A stretch of DNA of 64,000 nt from Jilunia laotingensis (GTDB lineage Bacteria; Bacteroidota; Bacteroidia; Bacteroidales; Bacteroidaceae): positions 1,736,001-1,800,000 of the forward strand of contig NZ_JACRTF010000001.1 in the NCBI RefSeq assembly GCF_014385165.1, in the 5' to 3' direction. Of the stretch, positions 8,128-17,296 are shown piece by piece. Position 1 is the stretch's first letter; each line of letters begins with the position of its first letter. The notes below the pieces were generated by a model. It saw only the letters and a list, made by a program, of their open reading frames with translations, did not search any database and was not told the DNA's origin. A program made the position numbers and the translations under genes.

Positions 8128-10470
8128 ATGCAGAAGAACCTTGTTATTGTCGAATCTCCAGCCAAAGCGAAAACCATCGAGAAGTTCCTTGGTAAGGACT
8201 ATAAAGTGCTTTCAAGCTATGGACATATCCGGGACCTGAAGAGAAAAGAATTCAGTATTGATATTGCCAAGAACTTCACCCCCGATTATGAAATACCTGA
8301 AGATAAAAAGGAACTGGTCGAGAAGTTGAAGGCTGAGGCGAAGAAAGCTGATGTCGTTTGGCTCGCATCCGATGAGGACCGTGAAGGAGAGGCTATCGCC
8401 TGGCATCTTTTTGAGGTGCTGAAACTCAAACCGGAGCAGACGAAACGAATCGTATTCCATGAAATCACGAAAACCGCTATATTAAAAGCTATCGAGAATC
8501 CGCGGGAGATCGATATTAATCTGGTAAACGCACAACAGGCGCGGCGTATACTCGACCGCATCGTAGGTTTTGAACTTTCACCCGTTTTGTGGAAGAAAGT
8601 AAAGCCCGCCCTTTCTGCCGGTCGCGTGCAATCCGTTGCCGTACGTCTGATTGTGGAACGCGAGCGCGAGATACAAGCCTTCAATACCGAGGCATCCTAC
8701 CGTGTCACGGCAGTCTTCCTCGTACCGGAGGAGGACGGTAAGACGGTAGAGATGAAAGCCGAACTGGCTCGCCGGTTGAAGACGAAGGAGGAGGCAAAGG
8801 CGTTTCTGGAAAGTTGTAAGAACGCATCTTTCACCATCGAAGACATCGTAAAGCGTCCGGTGAAGAAAAGTCCTGCCGCACCGTTCACCACTTCTACTTT
8901 GCAGCAGGAGGCTGCCCGTAAACTGGGATACACCGTTGCGCAAACCATGATGCTGGCTCAGAAGCTGTACGAAGCGGGATTGATCACTTATATGCGTACA
9001 GACTCGGTGAATCTTTCGGAATATGCGACCGAAGGCAGCAAACAGGCTATCATCGGCATGATGGGTGAAAGATATGTATATTCCCGTCATTTCACGACGA
9101 AGACCAAAGGGGCACAAGAGGCGCATGAGGCGATCCGTCCGACATACATGGAGAATGCATCGGTAGATGCCAGCGCACAGGAAAAGAGACTGTACGATCT
9201 TATCTGGAAACGTACCATTGCTTCGCAGATGGCGGATGCCGAACTGGAAAAGACCACTGCCACCATAGGAATCAGCACCAATGACGATACTTTCACCGCT
9301 ACCGGAGAGGTAATCACGTTCGATGGGTTCCTTCGCATTTACAAAGAGTCGTATGATGACGATAATGAACAGGAAGACGAAAGCCGCTTGCTTCCCCCGT
9401 TAAAGAAGGGACAAGTTCTCGATTATACCGATATTGTAGCTACCGAGCGTTTCACTCAACGTCCGTCACGTTATACAGAAGCCAGTTTGGTGCGTAAACT
9501 GGAGGAACTCGGCATAGGCCGTCCTTCTACCTATGCTCCGACCATCTCTACCATTCAGCAACGCGAATATGTGGAGAAGGGGGATAAACCGGGTGAAGAA
9601 CGTTCTTTCAATAAACTGACACTGAAGGATAAGGCTATCAGTGACGAGACTCATACCGAGGTAGTAGGAGCCGAGAAGTCGAAACTTCTGCCGACGGATA
9701 TCGGAACGGTGGTCAATGACTTCCTGAATGAATATTTCTCGAAGATACTGGATTATAACTTTACCGCTGACATTGAAAAGAAGTTTGATGAAGTTGCCGA
9801 TGGCGACCAGCAATGGACAACCATCATGAAGAACTTCTACAAAGGCTTCCATCCTTCGGTGGAGACAACTTTGGCTACAAAAACGGAGCATAAAGTCGGT
9901 GAACGTATCTTGGGCGAAGAGCCAAAAACGGGTAAGGTGGTATCCGTGAAGATCGGACGTTTCGGCCCGGTGGTGCAGATCGGTAGTACCGACTCTGAAG
10001 ACAAGCCTCGGTTTGCCAGACTGGAGAAAGGCTATTCCATGGAAACCATCACTTTGGAGGAAGCACTCGGACTGTTTAAGCTGCCACGCACCGTTGGTGA
10101 GTATGAAGGGAAGCCGGTAACGATCGGTTCGGGACGTTTTGGTCCTTATATCCGTCATAATGATACTTTCAATTCTCTTCCTAAAGGAGTCGATCCGATG
10201 GAAGTGTCATTGGAGGAGTGCATCGAAATAATCAATAACAAACGCGAGGCAGAAGCGAAACGGCACATCAAGCAGTTTGCTGAAGAACCGGAACTGGAAA
10301 TTCTGAACGGAAGATATGGCCCTTACATTGCCTATAAGGGTAGTAACTACAAGATTCCAAAAGATGTAGTGCCGCAAGACTTGAATTTAAAGACTTGTCT
10401 TGATATCGTTAAGTTGCAAAGTGAAAAGGCAGCTACTCCGAAGAAGCCACGTGCCTCTAAGAAGAAATAG
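8128..10470 (+). CDS. topA: DNA topoisomerase I (type IA)
   Basis: A 780-residue type IA topoisomerase that relaxes negative supercoils by transient single-strand cleavage. Seen in order: TOPRIM domain starting with NLVIVESPAKAKTIEKFLG (E9) and SDEDREGEAIAWH (acidic metal-binding residues near 82-84), the gate and active-site domain with catalytic Tyr288 in GLITYMRTDS, then RPSTYAPTISTI. The C-terminus (about 610-770) has three repeats of the G-R-F/Y-G-P type (GRFGPVVQIG, GRFGPYIRHND, GRYGPYIAYKG) instead of cysteine zinc fingers, followed by a lysine-rich tail. Single gene between two divergently oriented glycoside hydrolase genes; it has no evident link with them. Confidence 0.97.
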   Translation: MQKNLVIVESPAKAKTIEKFLGKDYKVLSSYGHIRDLKRKEFSIDIAKNFTPDYEIPEDKKELVEKLKAEAKKADVVWLASDEDREGEAIAWHLFEVLKLKPEQTKRIVFHEITKTAILKAIENPREIDINLVNAQQARRILDRIVGFELSPVLWKKVKPALSAGRVQSVAVRLIVEREREIQAFNTEASYRVTAVFLVPEEDGKTVEMKAELARRLKTKEEAKAFLESCKNASFTIEDIVKRPVKKSPAAPFTTSTLQQEAARKLGYTVAQTMMLAQKLYEAGLITYMRTDSVNLSEYATEGSKQAIIGMMGERYVYSRHFTTKTKGAQEAHEAIRPTYMENASVDASAQEKRLYDLIWKRTIASQMADAELEKTTATIGISTNDDTFTATGEVITFDGFLRIYKESYDDDNEQEDESRLLPPLKKGQVLDYTDIVATERFTQRPSRYTEASLVRKLEELGIGRPSTYAPTISTIQQREYVEKGDKPGEERSFNKLTLKDKAISDETHTEVVGAEKSKLLPTDIGTVVNDFLNEYFSKILDYNFTADIEKKFDEVADGDQQWTTIMKNFYKGFHPSVETTLATKTEHKVGERILGEEPKTGKVVSVKIGRFGPVVQIGSTDSEDKPRFARLEKGYSMETITLEEALGLFKLPRTVGEYEGKPVTIGSGRFGPYIRHNDTFNSLPKGVDPMEVSLEECIEIINNKREAEAKRHIKQFAEEPELEILNGRYGPYIAYKGSNYKIPKDVVPQDLNLKTCLDIVKLQSEKAATPKKPRASKKK

Positions 10471-10531
10471 TCTCTTTCGTGGAGCGTACTGTGAAAGGAA
10501 TTGAATACTAATAAAGATTCATCCGATATAA

Positions 10532-10568
10532 TTACCCTCCTTACAGACTAAATCTGTAAGGAGGGTAA
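10532..10568. terminator. Bidirectional terminator between topA and GH92
   Basis: A perfect 15-base-pair stem: TTACCCTCCTTACAG at 10532-10546 and its complement at 10554-10568, loop ACTAAAT. It lies between convergent gene ends (topA +, GH92 -). There is only a weak U-tract, so strength is uncertain. Confidence 0.75.
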
Positions 10569-10597
10569 ATTGTACTATCAGTTCTATTGAGGCGAAT

Positions 10598-12787
10598 TTA
10601 CTTTTTCATCTTAAACACCATAGTTCCCCCTTTTACTATATCTTTATGTGTAAGTATGAAACCTTTTAGAGGTTGTCCGTTCAATTGAATGGAGCGGACA
10701 TAGAATTCGCTGGGGGATTTGCGGGGTGCTTCAATATGGAATTCTTTGCCGTTCGATAGATTCAATGTACAATGATTGAAAGCGGGGGTACCGATGACAT
10801 ATTCTCCGCTTGCGGGATTGACCGGATAAAATCCCATCGCTGAGAATACGTACCAAGCGGACATTTCACCACAATCATCGTTACCAGCGTAACCGGACGA
10901 AGTGTTATTGTAAAGCTCGGTCAAGATGTGATGTACGTACTTTTGTGTCTTCTCCGGGCGACCGGCATAATTGTAGAGATAAGCCACATGATGACTCGGC
11001 TCATTGCCATGTGCATACTGACCTACAAAGCCGGAAGCGTTGTCATTCAGCTCTCCGCTTTGATGGCGGGAGGTAAAGAACGTGTCTAGTTTCTGTTCGA
11101 ATGCCTTCGAGCCACCGGTCAACTCTATTAAGGCCGGTATGTCCTGCGGGACATACCAGTAATATTGCCAGGCATTTCCTTCAGTAAACGGATAACCACC
11201 ATTGGCTCCGTATTTGTAAGGGTCGAAAGGTTCTATCCATTCTCCTTTGTCGTTTTTGGGCTGGAAGAAGTGGGTGTCACTGTTGTATAGATTCCGGTAG
11301 AATCCGGAGCGGTGGGTGAAGTGCTGATGGTCTTCCTCTTTGCCTAATTTCTTTGCGAGCCGGGCTGTACACCAATCATCATAGGCCTGTTCCAAAGTAA
11401 TGGAGACCGATTGGGTTTGTATATTCTCGGGCATGTAGCCGTACTTTTCCCATACGTGGAACGGAGAGTTGGGGTGTGAAGTCAGTGAACTGTTCCGGAC
11501 AGCTTCGTATGCTTTTTCAACATCGATATCCGGTACACCTTTCAATACTGCGTCTACGATTACCGGAATGGAATGGTTCCCGATCATGCAGTAATTATCC
11601 TGCCCCCAAAGTTGCCAGATAGGTAGATACCCGTAACTGTCGTATTGGCGTATCATGCTTTTAACAAAATCGGGAACACGTTCGGGCGTAATCAGTGTAT
11701 AAAGCGGATGCGCTCCGCGGAAGGTATCCCAAAGGGAGAAAGTGGTATAATGCGTTTCTCCTCCGGGTAGTTTTCCCACGGTATAGTCGGCTGTCATGTA
11801 TTCTCCGTTGACATCGGAGAAGGTATTAGGTTGGAGCATCGTATGATAGAGTGCCGTGTAGAAGAGTTCTTTTTGCAACTCACTGCCATCGGCTTTAATC
11901 TTGCTTAGTTCCTTTTCCCAACAGGTATTGGCATCTGTTACAAAACGGTCGAATTCCCAATGTCCGGCTTCTTGCTCCATATTCAATTGTGCGTTGGCTT
12001 TTGATACGGGGGAAAGTGCAACTTTGCATATTAAAGGCTGTCCGTTGAGTTTACCGAAGCGGAGCAGTGCGTGCAGATCGGTTCCGTTTATCAGAGGAGC
12101 ATTTTCGTACCGTCGGTCACCGTCTCTTAAGGTTGCCGAAACGATGGGAGTGGAGAATTCAATATGAAAGTATACTTTGCGTAATTTTGCCCAGCCGGTG
12201 ATAATGCGGTATCCTTCTATTGTTCGGTCGTTTATCAGGCGGATTTGCGAATGGATGATCTTTCGGTTCCAGCTTTCTTTGTTGGCGGAGTGATCCAAAT
12301 CGATGATCAGCTCTGCGTCCTTGGTTTCTGGATAGGTATAGCGGTGTATACCTGTCCGGGTGGTTGCCGTGAGTTCGGCATTGATACCTTCGTCCTTCAG
12401 AAATACCTGGTAATAGCCCGGATGTGCTTCTTCCCGTTCGTGCGAGAAAGTAGAAGAAGTGCGGTTGCCGGTTGTCGGCATCAGCAACAGATCGATCAGA
12501 TCCGATGCCCCTGTCCCACTAAGACGGGTGTGGCTGAAACCATAGATGGTGGTGTCATTGTAATCATATCCTGAAGCTTGTGCCCAGTCGGGAGCTTCGC
12601 GGGTATCGGGGCTGAGTTGAACCATGCCGAAGGGCACCGTAGCTCCCGGATAATTATTTCCGGAGAGGCCACCGTGAACGGCACCTGTCCCGATAAATGG
12701 GTTGACGTACTGTGTGAAATCAGTGGCCCTTGCACTGCCGGTGAAGGCAAGTGCAAGGGTACACACTAAAATGAAAGCTATTTTCAT
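10598..12787 (-). CDS. GH92 alpha-mannosidase, secreted
   Basis: A 729-residue exported enzyme with a signal peptide (MKIAFILVCTLALAFTGSARA). GH92 members are calcium-dependent inverting exo-alpha-mannosidases. Family signatures seen: YVNPFIGTGAVHGGLSGNNY followed by PGATVPFGMVQLSPDT at the N-terminus, GFSHTRLSGTGASD, TFSLWDTFRGAHPLYTLI, GWQ-like IWQLWGQDNYCMIG, the YPFTEGNAWQYYWYVP segment that holds the usual catalytic glutamate, and AGNDDCGEMSAWYVFSAMG near the C-terminus. Third gene of a minus-strand operon after the CE20-like esterase and GH36 (52-base gap to GH36). The specific linkage (1,2, 1,3, 1,4 or 1,6) cannot be told from sequence alone. Confidence 0.93.
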   Translation of the reverse strand: MKIAFILVCTLALAFTGSARATDFTQYVNPFIGTGAVHGGLSGNNYPGATVPFGMVQLSPDTREAPDWAQASGYDYNDTTIYGFSHTRLSGTGASDLIDLLLMPTTGNRTSSTFSHEREEAHPGYYQVFLKDEGINAELTATTRTGIHRYTYPETKDAELIIDLDHSANKESWNRKIIHSQIRLINDRTIEGYRIITGWAKLRKVYFHIEFSTPIVSATLRDGDRRYENAPLINGTDLHALLRFGKLNGQPLICKVALSPVSKANAQLNMEQEAGHWEFDRFVTDANTCWEKELSKIKADGSELQKELFYTALYHTMLQPNTFSDVNGEYMTADYTVGKLPGGETHYTTFSLWDTFRGAHPLYTLITPERVPDFVKSMIRQYDSYGYLPIWQLWGQDNYCMIGNHSIPVIVDAVLKGVPDIDVEKAYEAVRNSSLTSHPNSPFHVWEKYGYMPENIQTQSVSITLEQAYDDWCTARLAKKLGKEEDHQHFTHRSGFYRNLYNSDTHFFQPKNDKGEWIEPFDPYKYGANGGYPFTEGNAWQYYWYVPQDIPALIELTGGSKAFEQKLDTFFTSRHQSGELNDNASGFVGQYAHGNEPSHHVAYLYNYAGRPEKTQKYVHHILTELYNNTSSGYAGNDDCGEMSAWYVFSAMGFYPVNPASGEYVIGTPAFNHCTLNLSNGKEFHIEAPRKSPSEFYVRSIQLNGQPLKGFILTHKDIVKGGTMVFKMKK

Positions 12788-12839
12788 GAATGTTTTCTGT
12801 TCTATGATGCCTGTAGGGTAATTAATTCAAAGTCTTCCC

Positions 12840-14996
12840 TTACAAAGCGGTTACTTCGATAACCCGGCTGCTCAAATCCTGTCCGGTGAAAAGTCCGAGT
12901 CCGACTGTCATCAGGTATTCTCCGGAATAGTTCTGATCGTTGCCACCCATGGAAGCACCTGCACCGGGCATGAGGTTGATCTCTTTTACATGATACATTT
13001 TGTTGGCATCCAATCCCTGAAGGCGTACCGGAAGGATATGCTCACCATAGCGCGGGTGGATGTCGAAAGCGAACACGACTGCTTTATTCTTTGCCTTATC
13101 GACATACATGGAGGAGGTGTGGTTTCCTTCGTAGGGTGAAACAAGACGGAAGAGATCGCCTTCTAGAACTACCGGTTTCAAACGGTTGTACTCCTGTATG
13201 GCTTGGCGGCAATAAGCTTGCTCGTCATCGGTCAGGTCGTCCAACTTGATATCGAAGCCCAGTTTACCCATCATGGCTACTTCCGTACGGAACTTGACAT
13301 TGGCTTTCTTGTTCCATGTAGTGACATGGGCACAAAGCGTTTTGCTGGGGAATACCTGTGAGAAGCCCCACTGGATGAATAAGCGTTCGATCGGGTCGGT
13401 ATTGTCGCTCGGCCAGAACTCAGTGAAATACTTCAATGCTTCGTAATCCGAACGTCCGCTACCACCTGCACAGAGCATCATCGGCAGGTTTGGATATTTT
13501 GCTTTTACACGGTCCAGGACTTTGTAGAGTCCTTTTACATAGTCTATATATAGATGTGTTTGTTTTCCTTTCAGGTAAGAAGAATAAATATTAGTGATAG
13601 GGCTGTTGCAATCCCATTTGAAGAAAGCGATATCCGGGTATTTAGTCATGAGCTGGTCGACTACACCGAATACATGATCCTGTACTGCCGGATTGCTCAG
13701 GTCAAGAACCATTTGGTTACGGAAGTAGTATTCATCACGGTTAGGCAGGTGGATCACCCAGTCTTTATGCTTTTCGTAGAGTTCACTCTTCGGGTTTACC
13801 ATCTCCGGTTCGATCCAGATACCGAACTTGACGCCTTGTTTTTGGGCTTCTGCGGTCAGGCGGCCGATACCGTTAGGCAGTTTGTCGGCAGTCTCTGTCC
13901 AGTCTCCCAATCCCTGATGGTCGCTGCTACGGGGATATTTGTTGGCAAACCAGCCATCGTCAAGCAGGAACATGTCTACACCTAAGTGCTTTGCTTCACC
14001 GATCAGACCGATCAGTTTGTCTTCGTTAAAGTCAAAGTAGGTGGCTTCCCAGTTGTTAAGCAAAGTCATGCGGGTTTCGTTTCCGTCTTTCACTTGATAG
14101 CGTCTTGCCCAGTCGTGGAAGTTACGGCTTGCCTGTCCTTTACCGTTCAGGCTGTAAGTGAAGTAAAAATCCGGAGTGCGGAATACTTCTCCGGCTGGCA
14201 GGTTGTATTCTGATGCATACGGATTGATGCCGCTCAGGATACGCAGATGGTTCAGATTGTCCACTTCAAAAGTAAACCGGAAGTTTCCCGTCCAGCCGAG
14301 TGTACCTACGATCACTTCACCGGTGTTCTCTTCCGATGGATTGTCAACGGACAATTGGAAGAAAGGAGAAACGAACATATTAGCGCGTGCGCCCAGTTTC
14401 GTGTCGATCACTTTCTTGCCGAAAGCCAGTTCGCGTTCGGTAATGTTGGCTTCGTGTGCCCAGTCGCCTGCGAATTCAGTGAGGAAGTATTTGCCACGGT
14501 TAAGGTGCAACAGGGATGAAGCGTACTTTTGCAGTGTGACGGGCTTCTTTTCCCGGTGGCTGATTTCCGTAAAGGTCTTGATGATATTTTCCTCCGGAAA
14601 AGCAATGTAGTGCAACTTGACGGTTACGGGGTACTGGGCGTCGCTCAGGGTGATTACGGTCTCGTTCGAACCATCAGACAGTTTCTGGCTGGTATGTGTA
14701 TCATACTTTAAAAGTGTGGAAGGATTACCGTCATTATGCACCATATGCAGTGCGGGCTCGAAGTAGTCTTCCATGCCGTGTGTCAGATAGGCTTCTGTAC
14801 CCAGAGGCAGGTGATCGATATCTGCCTCATAGTTGAGGCGTTTGCCCAGGTAGGACTGGTAAAGACGACCGTTGTCACCTACGCGGTAGATGAGGCTGGT
14901 GTTTCCGGTCTCAATACGTATTACTGGTTTGTCGGCGGCATGTACTATGCCGGAGAGGCAGAAAAGTCCTGCCAGTAAAATAGCTTTTACGTTCAT
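12840..14996 (-). CDS. GH36 alpha-galactosidase, secreted
   Basis: A 718-residue clan GH-D enzyme with a signal peptide (MNVKAILLAGLFCLSGIVHA). GH36 retaining alpha-galactosidases cleave terminal alpha-galactosyl residues. Seen: N-terminal beta-supersandwich, then a TIM barrel with NNWEATYFDFNEDKL, MFLLDDGWFANKYPRS, KFGIWIEPEMVNPKSELY, nucleophile Asp462 in FFKWDCN and acid/base Asp531 in FWPSDNTDP. The usual GH36 motif after the nucleophile is KWDMNR; here it reads KWDCNS, a modest divergence. Second gene of the minus-strand CE20-GH36-GH92 operon, 152 bases downstream of the esterase. Confidence 0.92.
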   Translation of the reverse strand: MNVKAILLAGLFCLSGIVHAADKPVIRIETGNTSLIYRVGDNGRLYQSYLGKRLNYEADIDHLPLGTEAYLTHGMEDYFEPALHMVHNDGNPSTLLKYDTHTSQKLSDGSNETVITLSDAQYPVTVKLHYIAFPEENIIKTFTEISHREKKPVTLQKYASSLLHLNRGKYFLTEFAGDWAHEANITERELAFGKKVIDTKLGARANMFVSPFFQLSVDNPSEENTGEVIVGTLGWTGNFRFTFEVDNLNHLRILSGINPYASEYNLPAGEVFRTPDFYFTYSLNGKGQASRNFHDWARRYQVKDGNETRMTLLNNWEATYFDFNEDKLIGLIGEAKHLGVDMFLLDDGWFANKYPRSSDHQGLGDWTETADKLPNGIGRLTAEAQKQGVKFGIWIEPEMVNPKSELYEKHKDWVIHLPNRDEYYFRNQMVLDLSNPAVQDHVFGVVDQLMTKYPDIAFFKWDCNSPITNIYSSYLKGKQTHLYIDYVKGLYKVLDRVKAKYPNLPMMLCAGGSGRSDYEALKYFTEFWPSDNTDPIERLFIQWGFSQVFPSKTLCAHVTTWNKKANVKFRTEVAMMGKLGFDIKLDDLTDDEQAYCRQAIQEYNRLKPVVLEGDLFRLVSPYEGNHTSSMYVDKAKNKAVVFAFDIHPRYGEHILPVRLQGLDANKMYHVKEINLMPGAGASMGGNDQNYSGEYLMTVGLGLFTGQDLSSRVIEVTAL

Positions 14997-15148
14997 GGTA
15001 TAGTTATATTAATGTTTATGAATATTTTATTGATTATATTCTATGTGTTTTACAGGTCATATGTATTGTCTGCAAAGTAACTCGCTTTTTCCCGTTCCGG
15101 GAATAGAGGATATTACTAATGATATGGACAATCTTACTTTCCCGATGA

Positions 15149-17134
15149 TTATTTTCCGTCTGTACGGAAAGGAGCTACCGGTAATCCGTTGTTCCCGTAA
15201 AGGTTTCCGTCCGGACAATCCGCCCAATCATAACGGGCAGCTATTGGAATTTCAATTTCCGGTGATGTCAGGACGATTGTACGGGAGTCACGCTGTGAGG
15301 CGACTGCTGGGTGGAATACGCCATCGGGGCCTGCAAGTATAAATCCTTTCAAAACATCAGAAGCACTTTTTGCGGGTTCGCTACCGGCATACACGGAATA
15401 GCTCCCTATTTTTACATCTGCATCGAAGGTCAGTTCCAATTTACCGTCTGAGATACGGAAACTTTTGACAGCTGGAGCTTCAGCGGTATAATCTTTACCG
15501 TAGGTGTGCACCAGTGATAATAAAGAGAGACGACGTCCGACCTCTTGTTTATTCTTTGGATGAATGTCTCCGGCTTCACCTATATCGATAATGACAGCCA
15601 TACCGGTATTATCCATATGAAGTGCATGGGCTTGTGCTTCCCGGAGTGCAGCCCATTGCGAATCGGGTTGTACTTGGACGGGTTCCAGATAATTGGCCAA
15701 TTGTACGAAGTAGAAAGGAAAATCGCTCTTCCACTGTTTGCGCCAGTCGGTAATGAGGGATTGGAACAGAAGCGCATATTGTTCGTGGCGTCCCACGTTG
15801 GCTTCGCCCTGATACCAGATTACCCCTTTGATAGGGAATATGGTAAGCGGGTGTACCATTGCATTGTAAAGTACGGTGGGATAGCTGGAACTTTCCGGTG
15901 ATTGCGGTGCAGGAGGCAGATCACTTAAAGTAACCCCGACCCGGTATTTCCAATCTCCGGCTAATGAAATCTTTTGTCCGTTTGCTTCGGCATACATCTC
16001 TTCCGGTTTTCCATGAATACCGCCTTCGCCGCCGAAGTCCGACACCCGAACGGTAATGATGCCTTTGCCGGCTTTCACATCTTTTGCCGGTATTGTATAA
16101 TGACGGGGCGTAGCATAGCCTTGACCACGGGCAATCTCTTTGCCGTTGTAATAAGTGATATCTTCGTCATCGATCATTGCCAGACTGAGCGTGATTTCTT
16201 TTCCTGTCCATTCTGCGGGAATCTCAAAAGAGTGCTGGAACCAGACCACTCCGTCTACTCCTCTTAATCCCCGTCCTTCCCAATAGCCCGGCAGATTCAT
16301 TGTTTTCCATTCCTTGCCGTTCTGTTCGGAAGCTGTCCAACACGGAGTACCGTTGTCGAGTCCGGTATCCTGTTTGGAAAGCTGTTGTTGCCATTCGTTC
16401 ATTTCTTCCTGATAGGCTGTTATAAGCTTTGACCGGTCATAATCAAACTGTTTCAGTTTGTCGGTCTCTTTTTGGAATCCCATTACTTGTTTCAATGTTT
16501 CGATGCTTGTCCATGCTTCAGCTGGAGTACCTCCCCATGTGCAGTCGATGACACCGATGGGTACGTTTAATTCTTTCCATAGAGCGCGGGCGTAAAAATA
16601 AGCTACCGATGAAAATTCGGGTATGGTGCCCGGACTGCAAGGTTGCCATCCTCCCATGTTTACCTTTGCATCTTCTGCCGGTGAGAAAGCGGTTGCTTTC
16701 TTGATTTGCAGGAGGCGTATGGATGGATAGTCAGCGGCAGCAATCTCCTGTTCGTAGTTCATCACTTTTCCCCAGCCGGCTACCGGCATTTCCATGTTCG
16801 ACTGACCGGAACAGAACCACACTTCACCGGATAGTATTTGGGACAAGGTAAGCTTTTCACCATCGGAGATTGTAAGTGTATAAGGGCCGCCTGCAGCGGG
16901 TGTCGGTATTTCAAGACGGAAAGAACCGTCAGCGGCAGCTTTTGTCGTGAACTTTTGGTCGTTCCAACTGGCAATTGCTGTTACAGTGCGACCGGGACGA
17001 GCATGTCCGGGCAGAGTTAAAATACTGTTTTGTTGAATGACCATCCGATCTGTAAAAAAGGATGGCAGCGTCACTTTAGCCTGGCAGACCAAAGCGAGGC
17101 ATAAGGCTAAAAGGGTTAACTTGTATTTATTCAT
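15149..17134 (-). CDS. Sialate O-acetylesterase-type SGNH esterase (CE20-like)
   Basis: A 661-residue exported protein (signal MNKYKLTLLALCLALVCQA). The family removes acetyl groups from sialic acids or, in plant-glycan loci, from decorated hemicelluloses. Catalytic features: Ser112 in WFCSGQSNMEMP, the conserved VIWYQGEANVGRHEQY block at about 439, and Asp523/His525 in GEAGDIHPKNK. A jelly-roll domain (about 275-395, WFQHSFEIPAEW to VRVSDFGG) is inserted in the SGNH domain, as in the large members of this family. First gene of the minus-strand operon with GH36 and GH92, preceded by a -7 element. Substrate is inferred only from context, where acetylated plant glycan is more likely than sialic acid. 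Confidence 0.88.
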   Translation of the reverse strand: MNKYKLTLLALCLALVCQAKVTLPSFFTDRMVIQQNSILTLPGHARPGRTVTAIASWNDQKFTTKAAADGSFRLEIPTPAAGGPYTLTISDGEKLTLSQILSGEVWFCSGQSNMEMPVAGWGKVMNYEQEIAAADYPSIRLLQIKKATAFSPAEDAKVNMGGWQPCSPGTIPEFSSVAYFYARALWKELNVPIGVIDCTWGGTPAEAWTSIETLKQVMGFQKETDKLKQFDYDRSKLITAYQEEMNEWQQQLSKQDTGLDNGTPCWTASEQNGKEWKTMNLPGYWEGRGLRGVDGVVWFQHSFEIPAEWTGKEITLSLAMIDDEDITYYNGKEIARGQGYATPRHYTIPAKDVKAGKGIITVRVSDFGGEGGIHGKPEEMYAEANGQKISLAGDWKYRVGVTLSDLPPAPQSPESSSYPTVLYNAMVHPLTIFPIKGVIWYQGEANVGRHEQYALLFQSLITDWRKQWKSDFPFYFVQLANYLEPVQVQPDSQWAALREAQAHALHMDNTGMAVIIDIGEAGDIHPKNKQEVGRRLSLLSLVHTYGKDYTAEAPAVKSFRISDGKLELTFDADVKIGSYSVYAGSEPAKSASDVLKGFILAGPDGVFHPAVASQRDSRTIVLTSPEIEIPIAARYDWADCPDGNLYGNNGLPVAPFRTDGK

Positions 17135-17165
17135 ACTATTCTATTTGGGGTTTTCATTTATTGCA

Positions 17166-17173
17166 CAAAGATA
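17166..17173 (-). promoter_or_regulatory. -7 element for the CE20-GH36-GH92 operon
   Basis: Minus-strand TATCTTTG, a perfect TAnnTTTG, 32 bases before the esterase start. About 80 bases further upstream on the same strand lies TGCGTCAAAG (17252-17261), which matches the motif in the susC and GH43 promoters. Confidence 0.55.
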
Positions 17174-17230
17174 GCGAATGTGTCTTTTATAGTTGCAGAT
17201 AAATCATTCATAAAATAGCGCGTTTACAGC

Positions 17231-17254
17231 AAAGGCTGCCCACAGGCAGCCTTT
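17231..17254 (-). terminator. Hairpin after the HTCS gene
   Basis: AAAGGCTGCC at 17231-17240 and GGCAGCCTTT at 17245-17254 form a perfect 10-bp stem with a CACA loop, about 45 bases beyond the HTCS stop. It lacks a long U-run. It also overlaps the upstream control region of the next minus-strand operon. Confidence 0.6.
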
Positions 17255-17296
17255 GACGCATCAGTATGCTTTTTTTGCATCATCCATATTGCTTCT

